Assembly (NCBI GenBank): GCA_047967505.1
Contig: CM106540.1
DNA: 64,000 bases
From: Dipteris shenzhenensis
Lineage: Eukaryota > Polypodiophyta > Polypodiopsida > Gleicheniales
Reading direction: 5' to 3' (one strand)
Part shown: piece by piece, positions 34,665-46,699 of the stretch
Layout: the number at the start of each line of letters is the position of its first letter
How positions within the stretch are numbered: the stretch's first letter is position 1
Made by a program: the position numbers and the translations under genes
Notes under the pieces: model-generated
Seen by the model: the letters and a program-made list of their open reading frames with translations, nothing else
Told to the model about the DNA's origin: nothing
Databases searched by the model: none

Positions 34665-35745
34665 TTAGGGCCAGGAGACCTCTCTCTTCATGAGACCAAG
34701 AGCATCCTCGAATTCTTGTATCGAGAATTGACTTGCTAACTTTGATCTCTGCTCATCCGAAACCCCAACACTGACAGAAGCCAAAATCTGATCTACATTT
34801 TCCTTCCATTTATTGTCAGTTGGCAAGTGAGGGCCAACAATCGTAGCCAACTCTTTCTTAAACACTTTAGCTATTTGCCAAAACCTAGTCACTACACACC
34901 CATTCTCATCTTGGACTCGATCAATCGATTCCTTGACGTGTTTCCTTTTCATAGCCTGAAAGAACAATTTAGAGGGGCAGTCCCCTACATTCAGCCAAAC
35001 CTGATGACTATTTATTCTAGCTCTTTCTACCTTAGCCAGCTCTAGTTCCTTGATAGCCAAATCACATTCAACCATCAAGGTAGCAAGGTAAGAGTCTTGA
35101 GGATCCATAGGTATTGCTTGCATAAGGCACTCACGAATCCCTAGGAGCATCGAGTTATTATTGCGAGATATGTCTCTTTCTTTCTTGGCCCAGCTCTTAG
35201 CAAAGTTGAGAAGCCCACGTACACCAGCATCCCACCTAGAGCAAGGATCTACCACAACATGAGTTCTTTCTCTCCACACCGTCTTGATTTGTGAGCAGAA
35301 CTCCTTACTCTGCAACTAGCCATTATCAAATCTGAATGGTATATCAAGAGACCGATCAATAGTTAGGGGGAAAGAAAACGACCGCCTTATGGGAGCATGG
35401 TCAGAAATCCCCGAACTGGAAATTAGCCCCCCTTCCCATTGGAGGCTTCATCCACCACCCCTCATTGGCGTAGTAGAACCTATCCAAGCGACCGGCCTTA
35501 AACTCCATCCTGTTCCTTCGATTATTCCATGTGTACCTCGAAAGACCCCATGTCAAGCATAACGTTTCCCGGGCCTCATGCTCCTTCCCCGTAACATTTG
35601 CTTTGGCATGCCTGATCTCGAGCATCCACTGACATATTCCAGTCACCACTAAGTAACCAAAAGGCATCAAAGTACTTTTTCGTAAGGGCATTCCAGCAAC
35701 TCATTCGCAAGCCGGTAGAGTTGGGAGCAGGGTCGGCTCGCTCGT
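34665..35745 (-). pseudogene. LINE endonuclease C-terminal part and linker
   Basis: Reading across two frames, APNSTGLRMSCWNAL, then LLSGDWNMSVDARDQ (about 35612-35660) and, later, RLDRFYYANEGWW and a G-SDHAPI stretch match the second half of the apurinic-type endonuclease (GD.N, RLDR, SDH). The long linker frame 34665-35315 leads into the reverse transcriptase. The N-terminal part of the endonuclease, with its first catalytic residues, is missing, which fits 5' truncation. Confidence 0.85.
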
Positions 35746-35931
35746 CTTGTCACTCATTTGCACCTCCTCCAAAACCTCAAGCATACTATACCGTCGTCTC
35801 TTTAGCCCTCTCTCAGCGTGAGCATAGCTTTTTCTTGTAGGAGCCACACGCATACAACAGGAGGGATCGCTTGGGCAACTCTCATCCAAAAGCCATGCTC
35901 GACGAGCTCCAATCCAAAATGAAGTTGCACC

Positions 35932-36190
35932 AACTAATGATAGCTTTAAAACATGTACAGTCTTATCCATTTGTAAGTGTTGTGTGAGGGCAGCCCACTT
36001 TCTCAATAGTCCACTAAGACTTCTTTTTCTTTAATTTTTTTTCAACATAGACAAAGAAAATATAGGCATTTCAATTATGTCTCTTTGATACCTTCTAGGT
36101 TGAATGAAAAGAACAAGTAGATTTAGGAAGGGTTCTTGTATGGATGGATGATGTGTAGTCTGGACATACCTGCAATGCATTTCTAATACA
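35932..36190 (+). repeat. Copy B of the 260-bp repeat (with right target duplication)
   Basis: This starts with the right-hand LINE target duplication (35932-35943) and aligns with copy A at 31851-32110. The two copies were probably adjacent before the LINE inserted at their junction. Confidence 0.75.
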
Positions 36191-37499
36191 TCCAATTGCA
36201 ATTGTGGGAAACAAGTCTACATGCTTGAGGCAAATATGTTTTCTACTCATTGACATACCAAATGTCAAATCTTTAGGAAAAGCCACTTTGTGATCACCAA
36301 ACAGTATGAATTCTTTGGCCCTTCGTCTCTACATGGATTCTACAATCAATGCTTTTTTTCCATGCTTCATCTCCTTATATTCTATGGTTTGGATTTTGGA
36401 AGAGCTTAGACTTGCTGTATTATCCTTAAATGAAAAGGTAAATTTTTAGTTATTTTAAACAATGACACCAAAAAATCCCACTACTTTTAAACACCCATTC
36501 ATGCACTTCTTCCTAGTACCTTCAATGTCACGATTCTCCACTTCTTCAGATGCTTCTCTTTGCATAATCTGAATACATTTTTTTGTGGGCTTTGATTTAT
36601 ATTTCTTCCGTCGAAATCATTTGCAACGAACACCTTTATACCTAGTATATAACAAATTTGAAACCTTTGTGGTAAATATAAAGAGTCTTACATGAGTTGT
36701 TTGGAATCTCCACTCACACAAATATTAAGACGGTTTTGTTTTAATATTTAGCAACAAACAGATTCTAACATATAGAATTAGATTGACCTTTTGATAAATA
36801 ATACAAATACGTACAATATTATAGCAATGCAGAAATCAAGTTTTTTTTATAGTTTTCTAAGTCATTTTTAGCAAAGAGATTTAGTTCTTTTTGCACTTTT
36901 GTCCTATAGTGACTAGTTCTTGTTCTTCACTCAAATTATCCAATCTTGAAACTCCCTTCAAGTTTTATGCTTTCCCTCATTGGGACGTGTAGATGGTATC
37001 TCTCAAGCATCCATGGGATGAGTTTTCTTATGAGTGAAGTTGAGTAACCTTTAATGAAACAATATCTCTAAAGCCAAGAAAGTAAAGCAGTTACAAACAA
37101 GCATCGTGGTCAAACAAGTGCGATGGTTGCAAACAAGCATGATGGTTGATTGTTTACTAGCATGTCATTGACTATTGACTCAAATAATCATGGTGGTTTT
37201 TGGTGTTTTCTCAGTGTTCCCAGTGGTCAACCGTTGGCCAATTTTGCATAGTGGTTATTTTGAGTATGTGATTTTTTGGAGCATGTTTTGATACCAAAAA
37301 AGCATTCTTTTTGGAGTCTCCTTTTGTTGCAATTCAATTCCATCGCAAGTTGTCTTGGCATGGAATTCTCATTTTTAGATACAAGGACTCAAAAAGAACT
37401 GCATTCAGTTAGCGGTTGTAGACATAATTTGGGGCTTTTACACTTCGCCAGTTATGTTAGTCCTCATCGAGAGGGATAATTCACCAGTATCGCGAGATT
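36191..37499. other. Unassigned intergenic DNA
   Basis: AT-rich. No gene or structured repeat is recognised. Confidence 0.45.
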
Positions 37500-38330
37500 G
37501 CATTGGTTTAACTAAGCATTATCTTTTTGGGTTAGTGCCAAGAGAAACATAGGGGATTTGTTAATAGTCATTCTTTGTGTGGATGATTTGCTTCTCAATT
37601 GGTCCTAGTGAGGACATAATTTCAATCATTTGGGGCTGTTGAATTACTACTTCGGAATTCAATTTTTGCAGTTAGAAGAGGGCTTAGTCATGAATAGTCC
37701 AAGTATATACATGGGTTATTACATAGGTTGGAATGCAAAATTATACACTACTGCTAAACTTGGTCTTAACCTCTCCATGTATGACAATAATGAAGCTTTT
37801 GATGCCACTCTTTATAGGCAAGCTATCGTTTGCTTATTTACCTATGTAGCACACGTCTTGAGATTTTGTACGAAGTGCCATAAGTGTGTATATATATACA
37901 CACCCCAAAGGCCATTCAGTGGAATGCAATTAAGCACATTTTTAGATACTTGTAGGGGGCACCTAGTATGTTGGATTGTTTTATGTCAAAGGCCATTCAA
38001 TACAATGCATTAAGCAAGTTTTCAAATACTTGTACATACTTGAAGGGTACCCAGTATCTTGGATTGTTTAATGCCAAGGGGCAACTTTCAAGTCATGCAC
38101 TCAGTGATTTAGATTGGGTAGGTGACTATGATACTGTTCCATCAATAGGAAGTGTTTCTTTCTTTGTTGCTCATGCATATCTTGGTTGAGAAAGAAACAA
38201 AACCCTATATCCACCTCTTCATGTGAAGTTGAGTATAGGGACTGCTTTATAACTACAATAGATTGTGTATGGCTTAGGAGATCATTGGAACAAATTCATG
38301 GTGGTTGTTAGAAAATTGTTAAACAATTCA
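37500..38330 (+). pseudogene. Decayed copia RT and RNase H fragment
   Basis: Plus-strand frames read LLIVILCVDDLLL (the YVDD block with cysteine for tyrosine), LGLLNYYFGIQFLQLEEGL, ATLYRQAIV, then GTQYLGLFNAKGQ and SDLDWVGDYDTVPSIG (RNase H aspartate block) and PLHVKLSIG. This is copia order. A segment of about 80 bp just before RNase H is duplicated in place (about 37909-37985 and 37990-38072), disrupting the frame. Stops and frameshifts show it is dead. Confidence 0.82.
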
Positions 38331-38459
38331 CGCTTTCAGAGTTCTTGCTCCCTCTCTTGATTGAAATCCAAATTGATATGATTGCAACTAATTGCCTTGA
38401 TAGAGTAAACTCTCAAAATTATGACAAAGTAGAGTTTTTGGAGTCTACCAAACTCTGGC

Positions 38460-38840
38460 AAAGTTGGTATCAAAAGGACCTACAGAGCATAAAGCCCAAA
38501 GATGACTCTCATATGAGACTTGGAAGAACACACCACTGCACAAGGTAAGTAGGAAGAAGCATCACCACCTTCCCTTCATGTGACACTGTCAACATGTCGG
38601 CAAAGTTTATATCAAAAGGACATACAAAGCATAAAGCCCAAAGATGACTCTCATGTGAGACTTGATCGATACCACATGACTGCACAAGGTAAGAAGGAAG
38701 AAGCATCACTGCCTTCCCTCCATGTGACATTGTCAACCTATCGGTAAAGTTGATATCAAAAGGATCTACAGATCATTAAGCCCAAAGATGACTCTCATGT
38801 GCGACTTGGAATAAGAGGTCGCTACCACACCACTAGTCAG
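38460..38840 (+). repeat. 142-144-bp tandem repeat
   Basis: A unit beginning AAAGTT.ATATCAAAAGGA recurs at 38460, 38602 and 38746, giving two full copies and a partial third. Each copy holds the phrase AAGCCCAAAGATGACTCTCA. The start of each copy resembles a primer-binding-site core (GGTATCAAAAG in the first copy), but the match is imperfect. Confidence 0.88.
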
Positions 38841-39389
38841 AAGGGGACATGCACTAAAAAACATGTTATTCCATGGCTAAATGCCAATAAAACACACCAA
38901 TCCTCAGAGTGGGAAAATCGAATAAGGGTAAGAGTGATATGCAATGAACATAGGATATGCCAATGGTAGGTCAAACAAAGGAGACACATAACAAAAGAGG
39001 GGCATTAGAACCTTAAAAATATTATGTGTAATGGGAAATTCAATCTCATTTAATATGGGTTTTCCATTTCATGGATAGTCCCACATACAATATGGGTTGG
39101 TGATATGGAAGGCATACACACATTGAGAGGAGGCCAATACCGCGATACCAATTTAGGGCATTAGCCTCCAAAAATGGCTAGGGACTAAGGGTTGGTGCAC
39201 CCCCAATACGTGGCTCCCATATGTGTGGCACCATTATATTAGTGGCCACTTGATGTTGCTAATTAGTTGCTAACAATCCGTAGTGATGCACAACATTTCT
39301 TACAGCAAAGGAGTCCATTAGAGACATATAGAAAGTGGATTTTGGAGCATTGTAGTAGGAAAGATGGTTGAAGGTACTTGTACCAATCA
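38841..39389. other. Unassigned DNA between copia fragments
   Basis: No motif is recognised. It may belong to the same rearranged retroelement as the neighbours. Confidence 0.35.
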
Positions 39390-39700
39390 AGGGTTCTCTC
39401 AATGTTGAAGGTGGGTAATCATCCACTACAAATCAATGGCATTAGGGATAGTTGGATTCAATTGCCTAATGGAAAGATCAAGTTCATATTATGCATATGT
39501 AGGTTAGCTATGAATCTTCTATTTATGGTATAATGTGTTGATCACACAATTTGGGTTCTCTTTGATAATGTGAAATTAGCTCTCTCAAACAAAAAGGGAA
39601 CTATTGGGAATGGAATCAAAGATTGACATATTTCACAACTTGCAATAGCATTGTTAAGTATGAAATTGTGCATGATAATGCATAGTCACCCCAATTTATG
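39390..39700 (+). pseudogene. Copia protease/pre-integrase fragment
   Basis: The frame reads GNHPLQINGIRDSWIQLPNG, a short connector, then LAMNLL and VLFDNVKLALSNKKGTIGNG, the pattern of the region between copia protease and integrase (short-beta-strand block, then L...NLLS). It lies downstream of the RT/RNase H relic, opposite to the normal order, so it is from another copy or a rearrangement. Confidence 0.6.
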
Positions 39701-42700
39701 GCACTAAAGGTTTGGACAACTTCACTTTCGGGCCATGCAAATGTGAGAAGTGTAACAAAGTGATTCAAGCAAAAGGTGGACATAGAGTTGTAGCCAAAAG
39801 ATTGGTATCAATCATTGCATTTATTTAGTTGCAATTTTCTACTTATCCTCCTGGTCTCCTTCAAAAATGATTTGTGCATCCATGCGTTGCTTTAGAATAT
39901 ATTGCAAAGGTCTTACAAATTGAATCCTTTAAATATTAGCAGTTTCTAATTACATACAATGGTTTTGATGTGACGAGTACATAGGGATCATTCATAATGA
40001 TCATTTTCCCTTTAGGATTATAGGCAAATTCTTCTTAGATCAAAATTTATGGCTCCTCAAAGTTTTGAGCTTGAAGAGGGTCAACATGATGATATGGCAT
40101 GTTTGTTCATGTGATGCATGCTTACAAGGCACTATGTGTGCTTATGTGGCATTATATTGCCAAGTGGTAGTGTGACATGATTGGTGACCTCGCATAGGTG
40201 ACAAGACAATTTGACATGAGGCTATGCTGATGTAGCTTATTGATTTACTAGATTGACTTGCCATGTGGCAGCAGCTTAACCTTAGTTTATCTGACCAACA
40301 CTAGTTATCTCCTATCTACCACGTAATGAAGGGGAGGCTCTAAAAACTAAGTCAATCTCCATCGTTTATAGTTGTCTAAGGAAGGTGTATCCTTGTTTTT
40401 TATTCTAGTTCATTAGTAGTAGGCACGATTGAGTTGTAGTTGTGTGTAGTTCGAGTCGATTGAGTTGTCTTCTACTTGTCTACTTTCGTTGTAGGTATGT
40501 GGAAGCATACTAGGTTGTATCGTCTACACCATTGTGTGCTTTGTAGTACTGTAGGCATATGTGGCTTGTGGCCATCACGTCATGCTACTGTAGAGGACAC
40601 TAGTGCTTGATTTTGTTAAAGCGATTGAAGCATCGACGCTACTGCTGTTTGGTCTACGTTGCCTGAATGTTATGCTTTCTTGTGTTTTGTTGATTGTGTC
40701 TTGGCTGCTTGTAGCTCCGTCTTGTTGTTGGAGTCTATTGTTCTTCTGTTGCTTACTTTGTCCCTTTATGGCCCTACAAGGGGCCCATGGAATGGGTGTG
40801 GCTTTTGCATAGATGCTGAAATTGTAATGGAAAAAGTCAAGCTGACTTTCTTAGCTATAAGCTAGTTTTATGTGTAGTACTAAGTGTGTGGGTTAGTGTT
40901 AAACTTATTAAATGCTAATCATAGTTAGTTGAAATAGGGTTATAGTCTTGGGGTTAGGGTTGGATATAGAATCCTATGCAATTGTAGGGTGAAAGTCTTG
41001 AAGGCTACCCTAGCTAGCTTCTTTCCTCCTCTCATGGTGGCTCGAATACCTCCTGCTATTCATGGATGCCTCTCTGGCTTCTTTCCTCCTCTCATGGCGG
41101 TGCTCCTCTCCTCCTTACTCCATGGCGGCCTCTCTGCGGTGCTCCCCTTTCTTCTACTACATCAAAGCAGCCATCATTTTGCCTGTAAGCCACAGAGAAG
41201 AGCATGAGGAATGGTGCTCTTGTGGACTTATTGATAGACGATGCTTTGCTCTACGAGATGGCTGATGGATGGTGATCACTTGTTTGCAACGCATTTTGAT
41301 GGGGGCAAAATTCTTTCCTCCTCCTAATCTTTTCAGATCTGTTGAAATATGTGATTACTTTCTAACATCCACTCTTTCTTTACACAAGTGCTCATTGCCA
41401 TCGACAACTCTTTTCTGTGTGGCCTTTAATATCATTTTGCAAACTTATTTCTCTTGGTTTTCTCTTTCGTTCAAGTAGCATTATTTTTGCTTGTTTCATA
41501 TATCGAGTCTATTTGGCAAGTAGTTGCTTATTTCTTGCATGTCTTCTCTCAAGTCTGCTCTACAGCTTGTGTATGGGGAAGATTCGAGATATCTCTTTGA
41601 TAAATGCACATGCATTTTTTGACAATGCTCTGAGTGATGTTGTAGGCAGATCAACGTTCTTTGGGTCCCAATCTGTATTGGAATGATGTCGAAGAAAGAT
41701 ACTCTCTCTTTGTTAGGGTTTTATATAATGAGGCAGATCTCTTCTTCCCTTGCATGTTGCATTGGTTTTTACGTTTCCTCTTCTTATTCTCCTCCTTTGG
41801 ATTCGGATGTCATTACGGAAGACATGGAGGGTGTGACTCCCATCTGTGGTTCATATACTTTGTTTAGTAGACTCATCTATTTCTTGGTTTCTATGTGCGG
41901 TTCTTGACCTCCTTCATATTTCGATGGATTTCTAATGACAAATCCCAAGTCCCATTTTGCAAAGACCTTAAAAGGGAGGGACGACGAACCCTTTCAAGGT
42001 TTTGTCAAAACCCCCTCATGTGACATATCATTGGAAAGCTCTTTAAGAGTAGATCCTAAAGGAACAAATCCCACCAAATTTGAAGGTATGATACTCAAGA
42101 TACAACAAAAACTATGTTGAAAGGAAAAGTCCCAAAGTATTGGGATTTTTCCAAATTCTCTAATATGGTGTTATGTGATAGAGTAGTTTATTAATGGCTA
42201 GAGTCGTGTCTTCTTTTGTATTGCATTCTTTACCGTTTCTCTTTGTATGAGTGTTTTTTCTTGCACGGATGTTGTCATAATCATCCTGTACTGGACTTTC
42301 GATCGATGATAAACTCTTGTCTAATATGTACATTTGTAACCCTTCTCTTTTTAGCGTCGGTGATGTGTAAAAGCTTTGTGATTTTGAGCACTATTGAACT
42401 TCATTCTACATGAAGAGAATGTATTTGTTTATTGGTTTTTGTTAGGAGAAGCTATAACAATGCTTTGAAGCACTATGAAAAGTGAAATTTTGGAGTAGAA
42501 ACTTCTATCAGTATGAATGAGGTTTCTATGTACACATGAAAGATTTTTTAATCTTTTGTAACATTTGTTAGACAATTGGACAATCCCCTATAATCTAGCA
42601 CTTATACATGTTTTGTATACAATGTAAATGTTACATAATTCTTAATTACACTTGAAATAAAATGATGTTAGACTTTGGTAGTAAGATAAGTTGTTTCATG

Positions 42701-42839
42701 ATGAGTTGAATGAGAGAGTAGTAGTAAAAAATGAGCTTGTTTAGTAACATGTAGTTTTAAAAGAGGCATTCTTAGAACACCACCTAGATTTAAGTGACAG
42801 TCTTCATGGGGTTGAGTGAGTGTGTGCAAAGATTATTAT
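39701..42839. other. Unassigned intergenic DNA
   Basis: No gene recognised. A short duplication of CTTCTTTCCTCCTCTCATGG occurs near 41019 and 41078. A 61-codon frame at 41935-42120 is open but has no family similarity. Confidence 0.45.
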
Positions 42840-43175
42840 AAATTATTAGCCAGTGGACAATTCTAAACTGGCGAAATTGGTAGAGGATTTTAATTTTGTT
42901 AAGTTAGTTGGTGGGGATAGTTTATGACTCGAAATACTAGAAGATTTATTTTTATATTCTACCCTGTTGACATTTCAAGAAATCCTATTTATGTTAGTTA
43001 GTAGTGGACAATTTATAACTAGCAATACTAGTAGATTTAAAGAAGTCTTTGATGTTCTAGCCAGTTGAGAGTTCAAGAACTAGCAGTACTAGCTTTTATT
43101 TTTTGGACCTGTGGATTCTTGTTTTAGCTAGTGGGAAATATAAACTAGTAGTAGCGTTAATGTTATAACAGTCTA
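42840..43175 (+). repeat. Degenerate AACTAG-type minisatellite
   Basis: Five diverged units share an order of AGCCAGTGG-like, AACTAG-like and ATACTAGTAGA-like words (near 42848, 42908, 42999, 43060 and 43128), with unequal spacing of about 60-90 bp. The units are old. Confidence 0.55.
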
Positions 43176-43611
43176 CATGAATGATACTAATAATCTTGTA
43201 AAAAAGTCTGCACAGTTTTATTATTTGCAATGAAATTAGATAATGCATCTATGTTAGACAGCAAGAAGTTTATTTCCTGCCAGGTGTATGTGTAGATGAG
43301 GCATCTTGCAATTTTTTATATGCTTAGTTTTTGTAGTCATGATACTTAGTAGCTATTTATTGTTATAATTTGACAATTTTTCGAAGCAGTTCCTTACTTT
43401 GCATAACATACCAAAAAGTGCTTGAAGAGAAAAAGAACACTTATCTAACCAATGAGTCTTATCCTATTACAAGCCATAATACGAGCCCTTCATTGATTCA
43501 TGGCACATAGCTTCCTTGTTGGCTTCATCTCCTCCAGCTCTTTGTATGATAGTACAACCCTAAAGGATAAGAAAGCAAAAACTTAAAATCTTGGAGATGA
43601 AACTTCTAATG

Positions 43612-44185
43612 CTGCCCATTGTGTAGAACCCTTGTTATTAACTCCATTAGGATTACTAAAAAATTGGACTTGTGGTGAAAAGCCACCACCTAGTGGTCCA
43701 TGGAATAGTAAACATCTATGTGTTCAAGGTATTGATCTTTCAATCCAAAATGGAGTCTTTGAGGGTAGAGTTTTAAACAAATATGGTACTTTATTGTTGT
43801 AGAATGTGGCATATCCCAAATCCTTGAAGGTTGATTTAGTGGATAGAAAAGGCATTGGCTATATTACACTGCACATAGGTGAGGTATTTTATGTAGAGTT
43901 CGTGAAGACATTGAACGTGGGGGACTGTGTGCACATAATCAATTTCTCGGTATGTGTCAAGAATGTGAGGAACGACAGAGGCACAATAGCTACACCGTCA
44001 CATTTGATCCCTCCACTAGGATTCAAAGGATTCCATCTTTTGTTGTAGAACCCTACTTCCTTTCACAAAACAACATTTCTAAACACAAGGAGACTTATAA
44101 AGACATCATCTCAACAAAGGTGGAAAAATCAATTGCTTGTGGCAACATTGGCAATTATGGTTATCAAGTTAGGCACCTCTTTTAA
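43612..44185 (+). pseudogene. RPA70-like OB-fold pseudogene
   Basis: The frame reads GVFEGRVLNKYG, a stop, then LKVDLVDRKGIGYITL, FVKTLNVGDCVHIINFSV and, in the next frame, RHNSYTVTFDPSTRIQRI. This follows the order of replication protein A DNA-binding domain A, ending with the (K/R)N.Y...F...T...... block. One stop and one frameshift break it. It shares words with the frame at 19311-19772. RPA-like frames are frequent passengers of plant Helitrons, which fits its position before the Rep relic. Confidence 0.6.
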
Positions 44186-44739
44186 GCAGAAGGGACAAGC
44201 TTATAATTGGGGATGGTGCATTGGCTGATGATCTTTTTACTCTAAGTCATTCTTCTTTTGTTATGGTTTTTAATATAGCTTTGGAGTGCTATCTTTAATC
44301 ATTACCTATTGTTTTGACATGGAGTGATGGATTTCCTAGCTTACCTTTTGGAGTAGTAGAAGCTTGGATTACCTAAAGGTAGTTGAGAAATTCAAGACAT
44401 TTGGTGAATGCTAATTCATATTGCAAAATGTTGGAATAAAGTGCAACATGTAGCTGCCCATTGCTCTCAACATCATGCTTGATGCTACCATTATCATGCC
44501 GATCAAATATTTAGGCCTCTTAGCCAAGCTCCTAAAGGTGTTTCTAACACATATTCAACAAATAGGCTATGGAAATCAGGTGCCTTCATGTTTAAACTTA
44601 ATTCAATCCATGATGCATACATTTACATAATAATTTGTCTCTGTTTTACATCATGTTTGTTTGCTATACATATTGAATTGTAGCATGAATTCAATTTGTT
44701 GTGGGTTATTGGAGTTTTAGTTGTGGTTGGCATCAATTC

Positions 44740-45480
44740 TACGTTGTATGAGTCAGTCTGTGTTGCTTGCAAGGAAAGTTAGATATCTAGACAGTTTAAA
44801 GTGTTTTGTGTGAGCTGCGATAAGCATACAATGCTTCAAAAGATCCCAAAAATCAAAGTGTTATCTCTACTTTCAAGTAAATAAAGCAACCACAATACAA
44901 GATGTTTCTATCTTAAATGAAATAGAGGAAAGATTAGTGTCTCCAAGAATAGCTTTTATACAAACAAGGAATTCACTTGTGATGGCTAATATGGTATGAA
45001 AGGTAGCGTTCTTAATGTCATGGTTGGTAGAACAAAAGTTCAAAACATCTTGCCAGTTTTCATGGACGATAATGCAAGCATGGTAATTGGTATTAAGAAA
45101 AAAATAGAGTACAACTCAAGTTATATGATTGGTAATGCTAGGCCATTGATTCTCATGGCTGCAATGAATAAACTATTGCCTACCCCTTCGTACAAAAGAG
45201 ATAATGTAACTATAAACAATGCATGGTGCAATCACTTGCACACATTTAAAGAATAACAAAGATCAGATCCAAACAATAAAATGCAAGACATGATTCAAGA
45301 AGAAGAGAAAGATGAAGCTAAGGCAGACACTTTGATACATAATCTGATTAGTGCAGAGCAAGTCTTGGAATATGAGACATCTGTGCAGTTTGTAGCAAGT
45401 TTGTAGCACCACGTGAAAACCAAAAGTTGTTGCGGTTGTTTCAGGACAAGCATACTAGTAAGGAGTTGAATTTCCCCGCA
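44740..45480 (+). pseudogene. Helitron pre-Rep region
   Basis: A C-X2-C pair (CVACKES) and FCVSCDKHT (about 44759-44830) are followed by IEERLVSPRIAFIQTR (about 44916-44965) and then a frame with KGSVLNVMV, DDNASMVIGIKKKIEY and NNAWCNH. Further on, FQDKHTSKELNFPALFLGSP (about 45440-45500) precedes the Rep domain. The order LEERL.SPR.PFM..R, KG.VVNV, NE...FP matches the region upstream of the Helitron Rep in plant and animal elements. Frameshifts separate the pieces. Confidence 0.78.
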
Positions 45481-45519
45481 CTATTCTTAGGATCACCAAG
45501 GTAGATTGGGAACTTGAAT

Positions 45520-46640
45520 TTGTCATACTAAGGTATTGCAAAATGGGAACTAACACATGTCATTAAAATTCAGTTGAAACATACCAAATATTTTCTTTAT
45601 CAAATAAAGCACTTATCCATTGAGTGATGCAATCTCTACGGGATCACTTGCACAAGGGGATGCTTCAAAAACACAACCCTTGTTGCAAAGGACACCATGA
45701 ATAACACAAACATTGAAAACATTCTACAGTCACTCAAGAATAAGTTATAGACTTCGCATCTTTGAGAACATCACGAGATTACAAAGAGAAGATACAGAAG
45801 GAAGCATTGGCAATGATGTGACAAATAGGGCCTCCACCTTTATTACATTTTCTTGTGGAAAGCGCTTGCGGGAACCTCTTGTGTCTTGTTTGGAGAACCA
45901 CTGCTCCTCCTTAAATAACATGTAGCAAAATAAGGATTCAACAACATTTGTGAGGCAACTCGTTAACAAGAACCCCTTCGTTTGTGCAAGATATTATAGC
46001 CATAAGCTATAAAACATGATCACCATACTGAAGGGTGGCAATTCCATACAAGGGAATATGAAATGTTACTTTTTTGTAATAGTAGAGGTAGCCAGCACCT
46101 TTTGTGGATTGATAGTGATCTTTCCTATACTTGAGACAATGAGCTTGAGATTTTGGCCTTTGTCGATGAGTACATAACATGTGTCAAGGACCTCTTAAAT
46201 GACAATATCAGAGACATTCAAATACACAAGCCAACTTCTACATGCACCAAAGACAACAATAAAAAATGATGATTTCACTATCCAAAGCCTTCACTCCATC
46301 AAATCATGATAGTCAAGCCCCTGGATGGTGCCAATAAGAAACACTACAAGAAAATTTATGAAGGGATACATTTGGTGACGTGCTCCTCTTCACTACTCAC
46401 CACAATTAAAGTAGAGGTATAGATTGAAGCATTAGGTCTAGATATAGTGACATATGTTCTTTCCATAAGATCACAATTAACAAAGCCAATGTTGTTCCTA
46501 AGAAGGGAACCAAAAGGCATGTTCACAAATGCTTTCAATAGAGAAATGTCATTCTTGTGGCAATATAACATGGATATTAAATTCCTTATGGATCCATATG
46601 GTGCAATGCCATAATGTACTTCATATATCACAAAGATGGA
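45520..46640 (+). pseudogene. Helitron Rep (HUH) domain, catalytically broken
   Basis: The frames read LRTSRDYKEKIQKEALAMM-stop-QIGPPPLLHFL (45756-45850, matching the LRTSP.Y.EK..K...AMIRQLG.PT.F block), RGSQHLLWI (46084-46110), DNELEILAFVDEYITC, and LSIRSQLTKPMLFLRREPKG with YNMDIKFLMDPY and SYITK (46440-46635). In an active Rep the RGSPH.H..LW motif supplies two metal-binding histidines; here the block is shortened to one. The first of the two catalytic tyrosines is replaced by a TAA stop (46612-46614) and the second (TAT, 46624-46626) remains. It cannot cut DNA. Confidence 0.82.
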
Positions 46641-46699
46641 TAATATAATAACCACTAGCTTGCAGCAAACCATGAAATAATGCATGTGATAAAATATAG

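Larger units (their letters stand above)
32123..35931 (-). mobile_element. L1-type LINE, 5'-truncated, with target-site duplication
   Basis: On the minus strand the 3.8-kb element reads endonuclease, reverse transcriptase and a C-terminal zinc-finger region, in the L1-clade order of plants. The low-coordinate end is T-rich on the plus strand (32123-32156), i.e. an A-rich 3' tail. A perfect 12-bp target duplication (AACTAATGATAG) flanks it. The endonuclease lacks its N-terminal part, so the copy is 5'-truncated. About 180 bp beyond the last endonuclease similarity (35750-35931) lie inside the target duplication but are unassigned. Frameshifts and stops interrupt the frames; it is inactive. Confidence 0.9.

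Noticed and set aside
38460-38840. CRISPR-like repeat array
   Set aside because: Units of 142-144 bp are directly adjacent with no spacers, and the context is a plant genome.
44750-44890. RPA zinc-finger (DNA-binding domain C) assignment of the cysteine pairs
   Set aside because: The following LEERL.SPR-type and FP..F.G blocks place the region in the Helitron pre-Rep segment instead.
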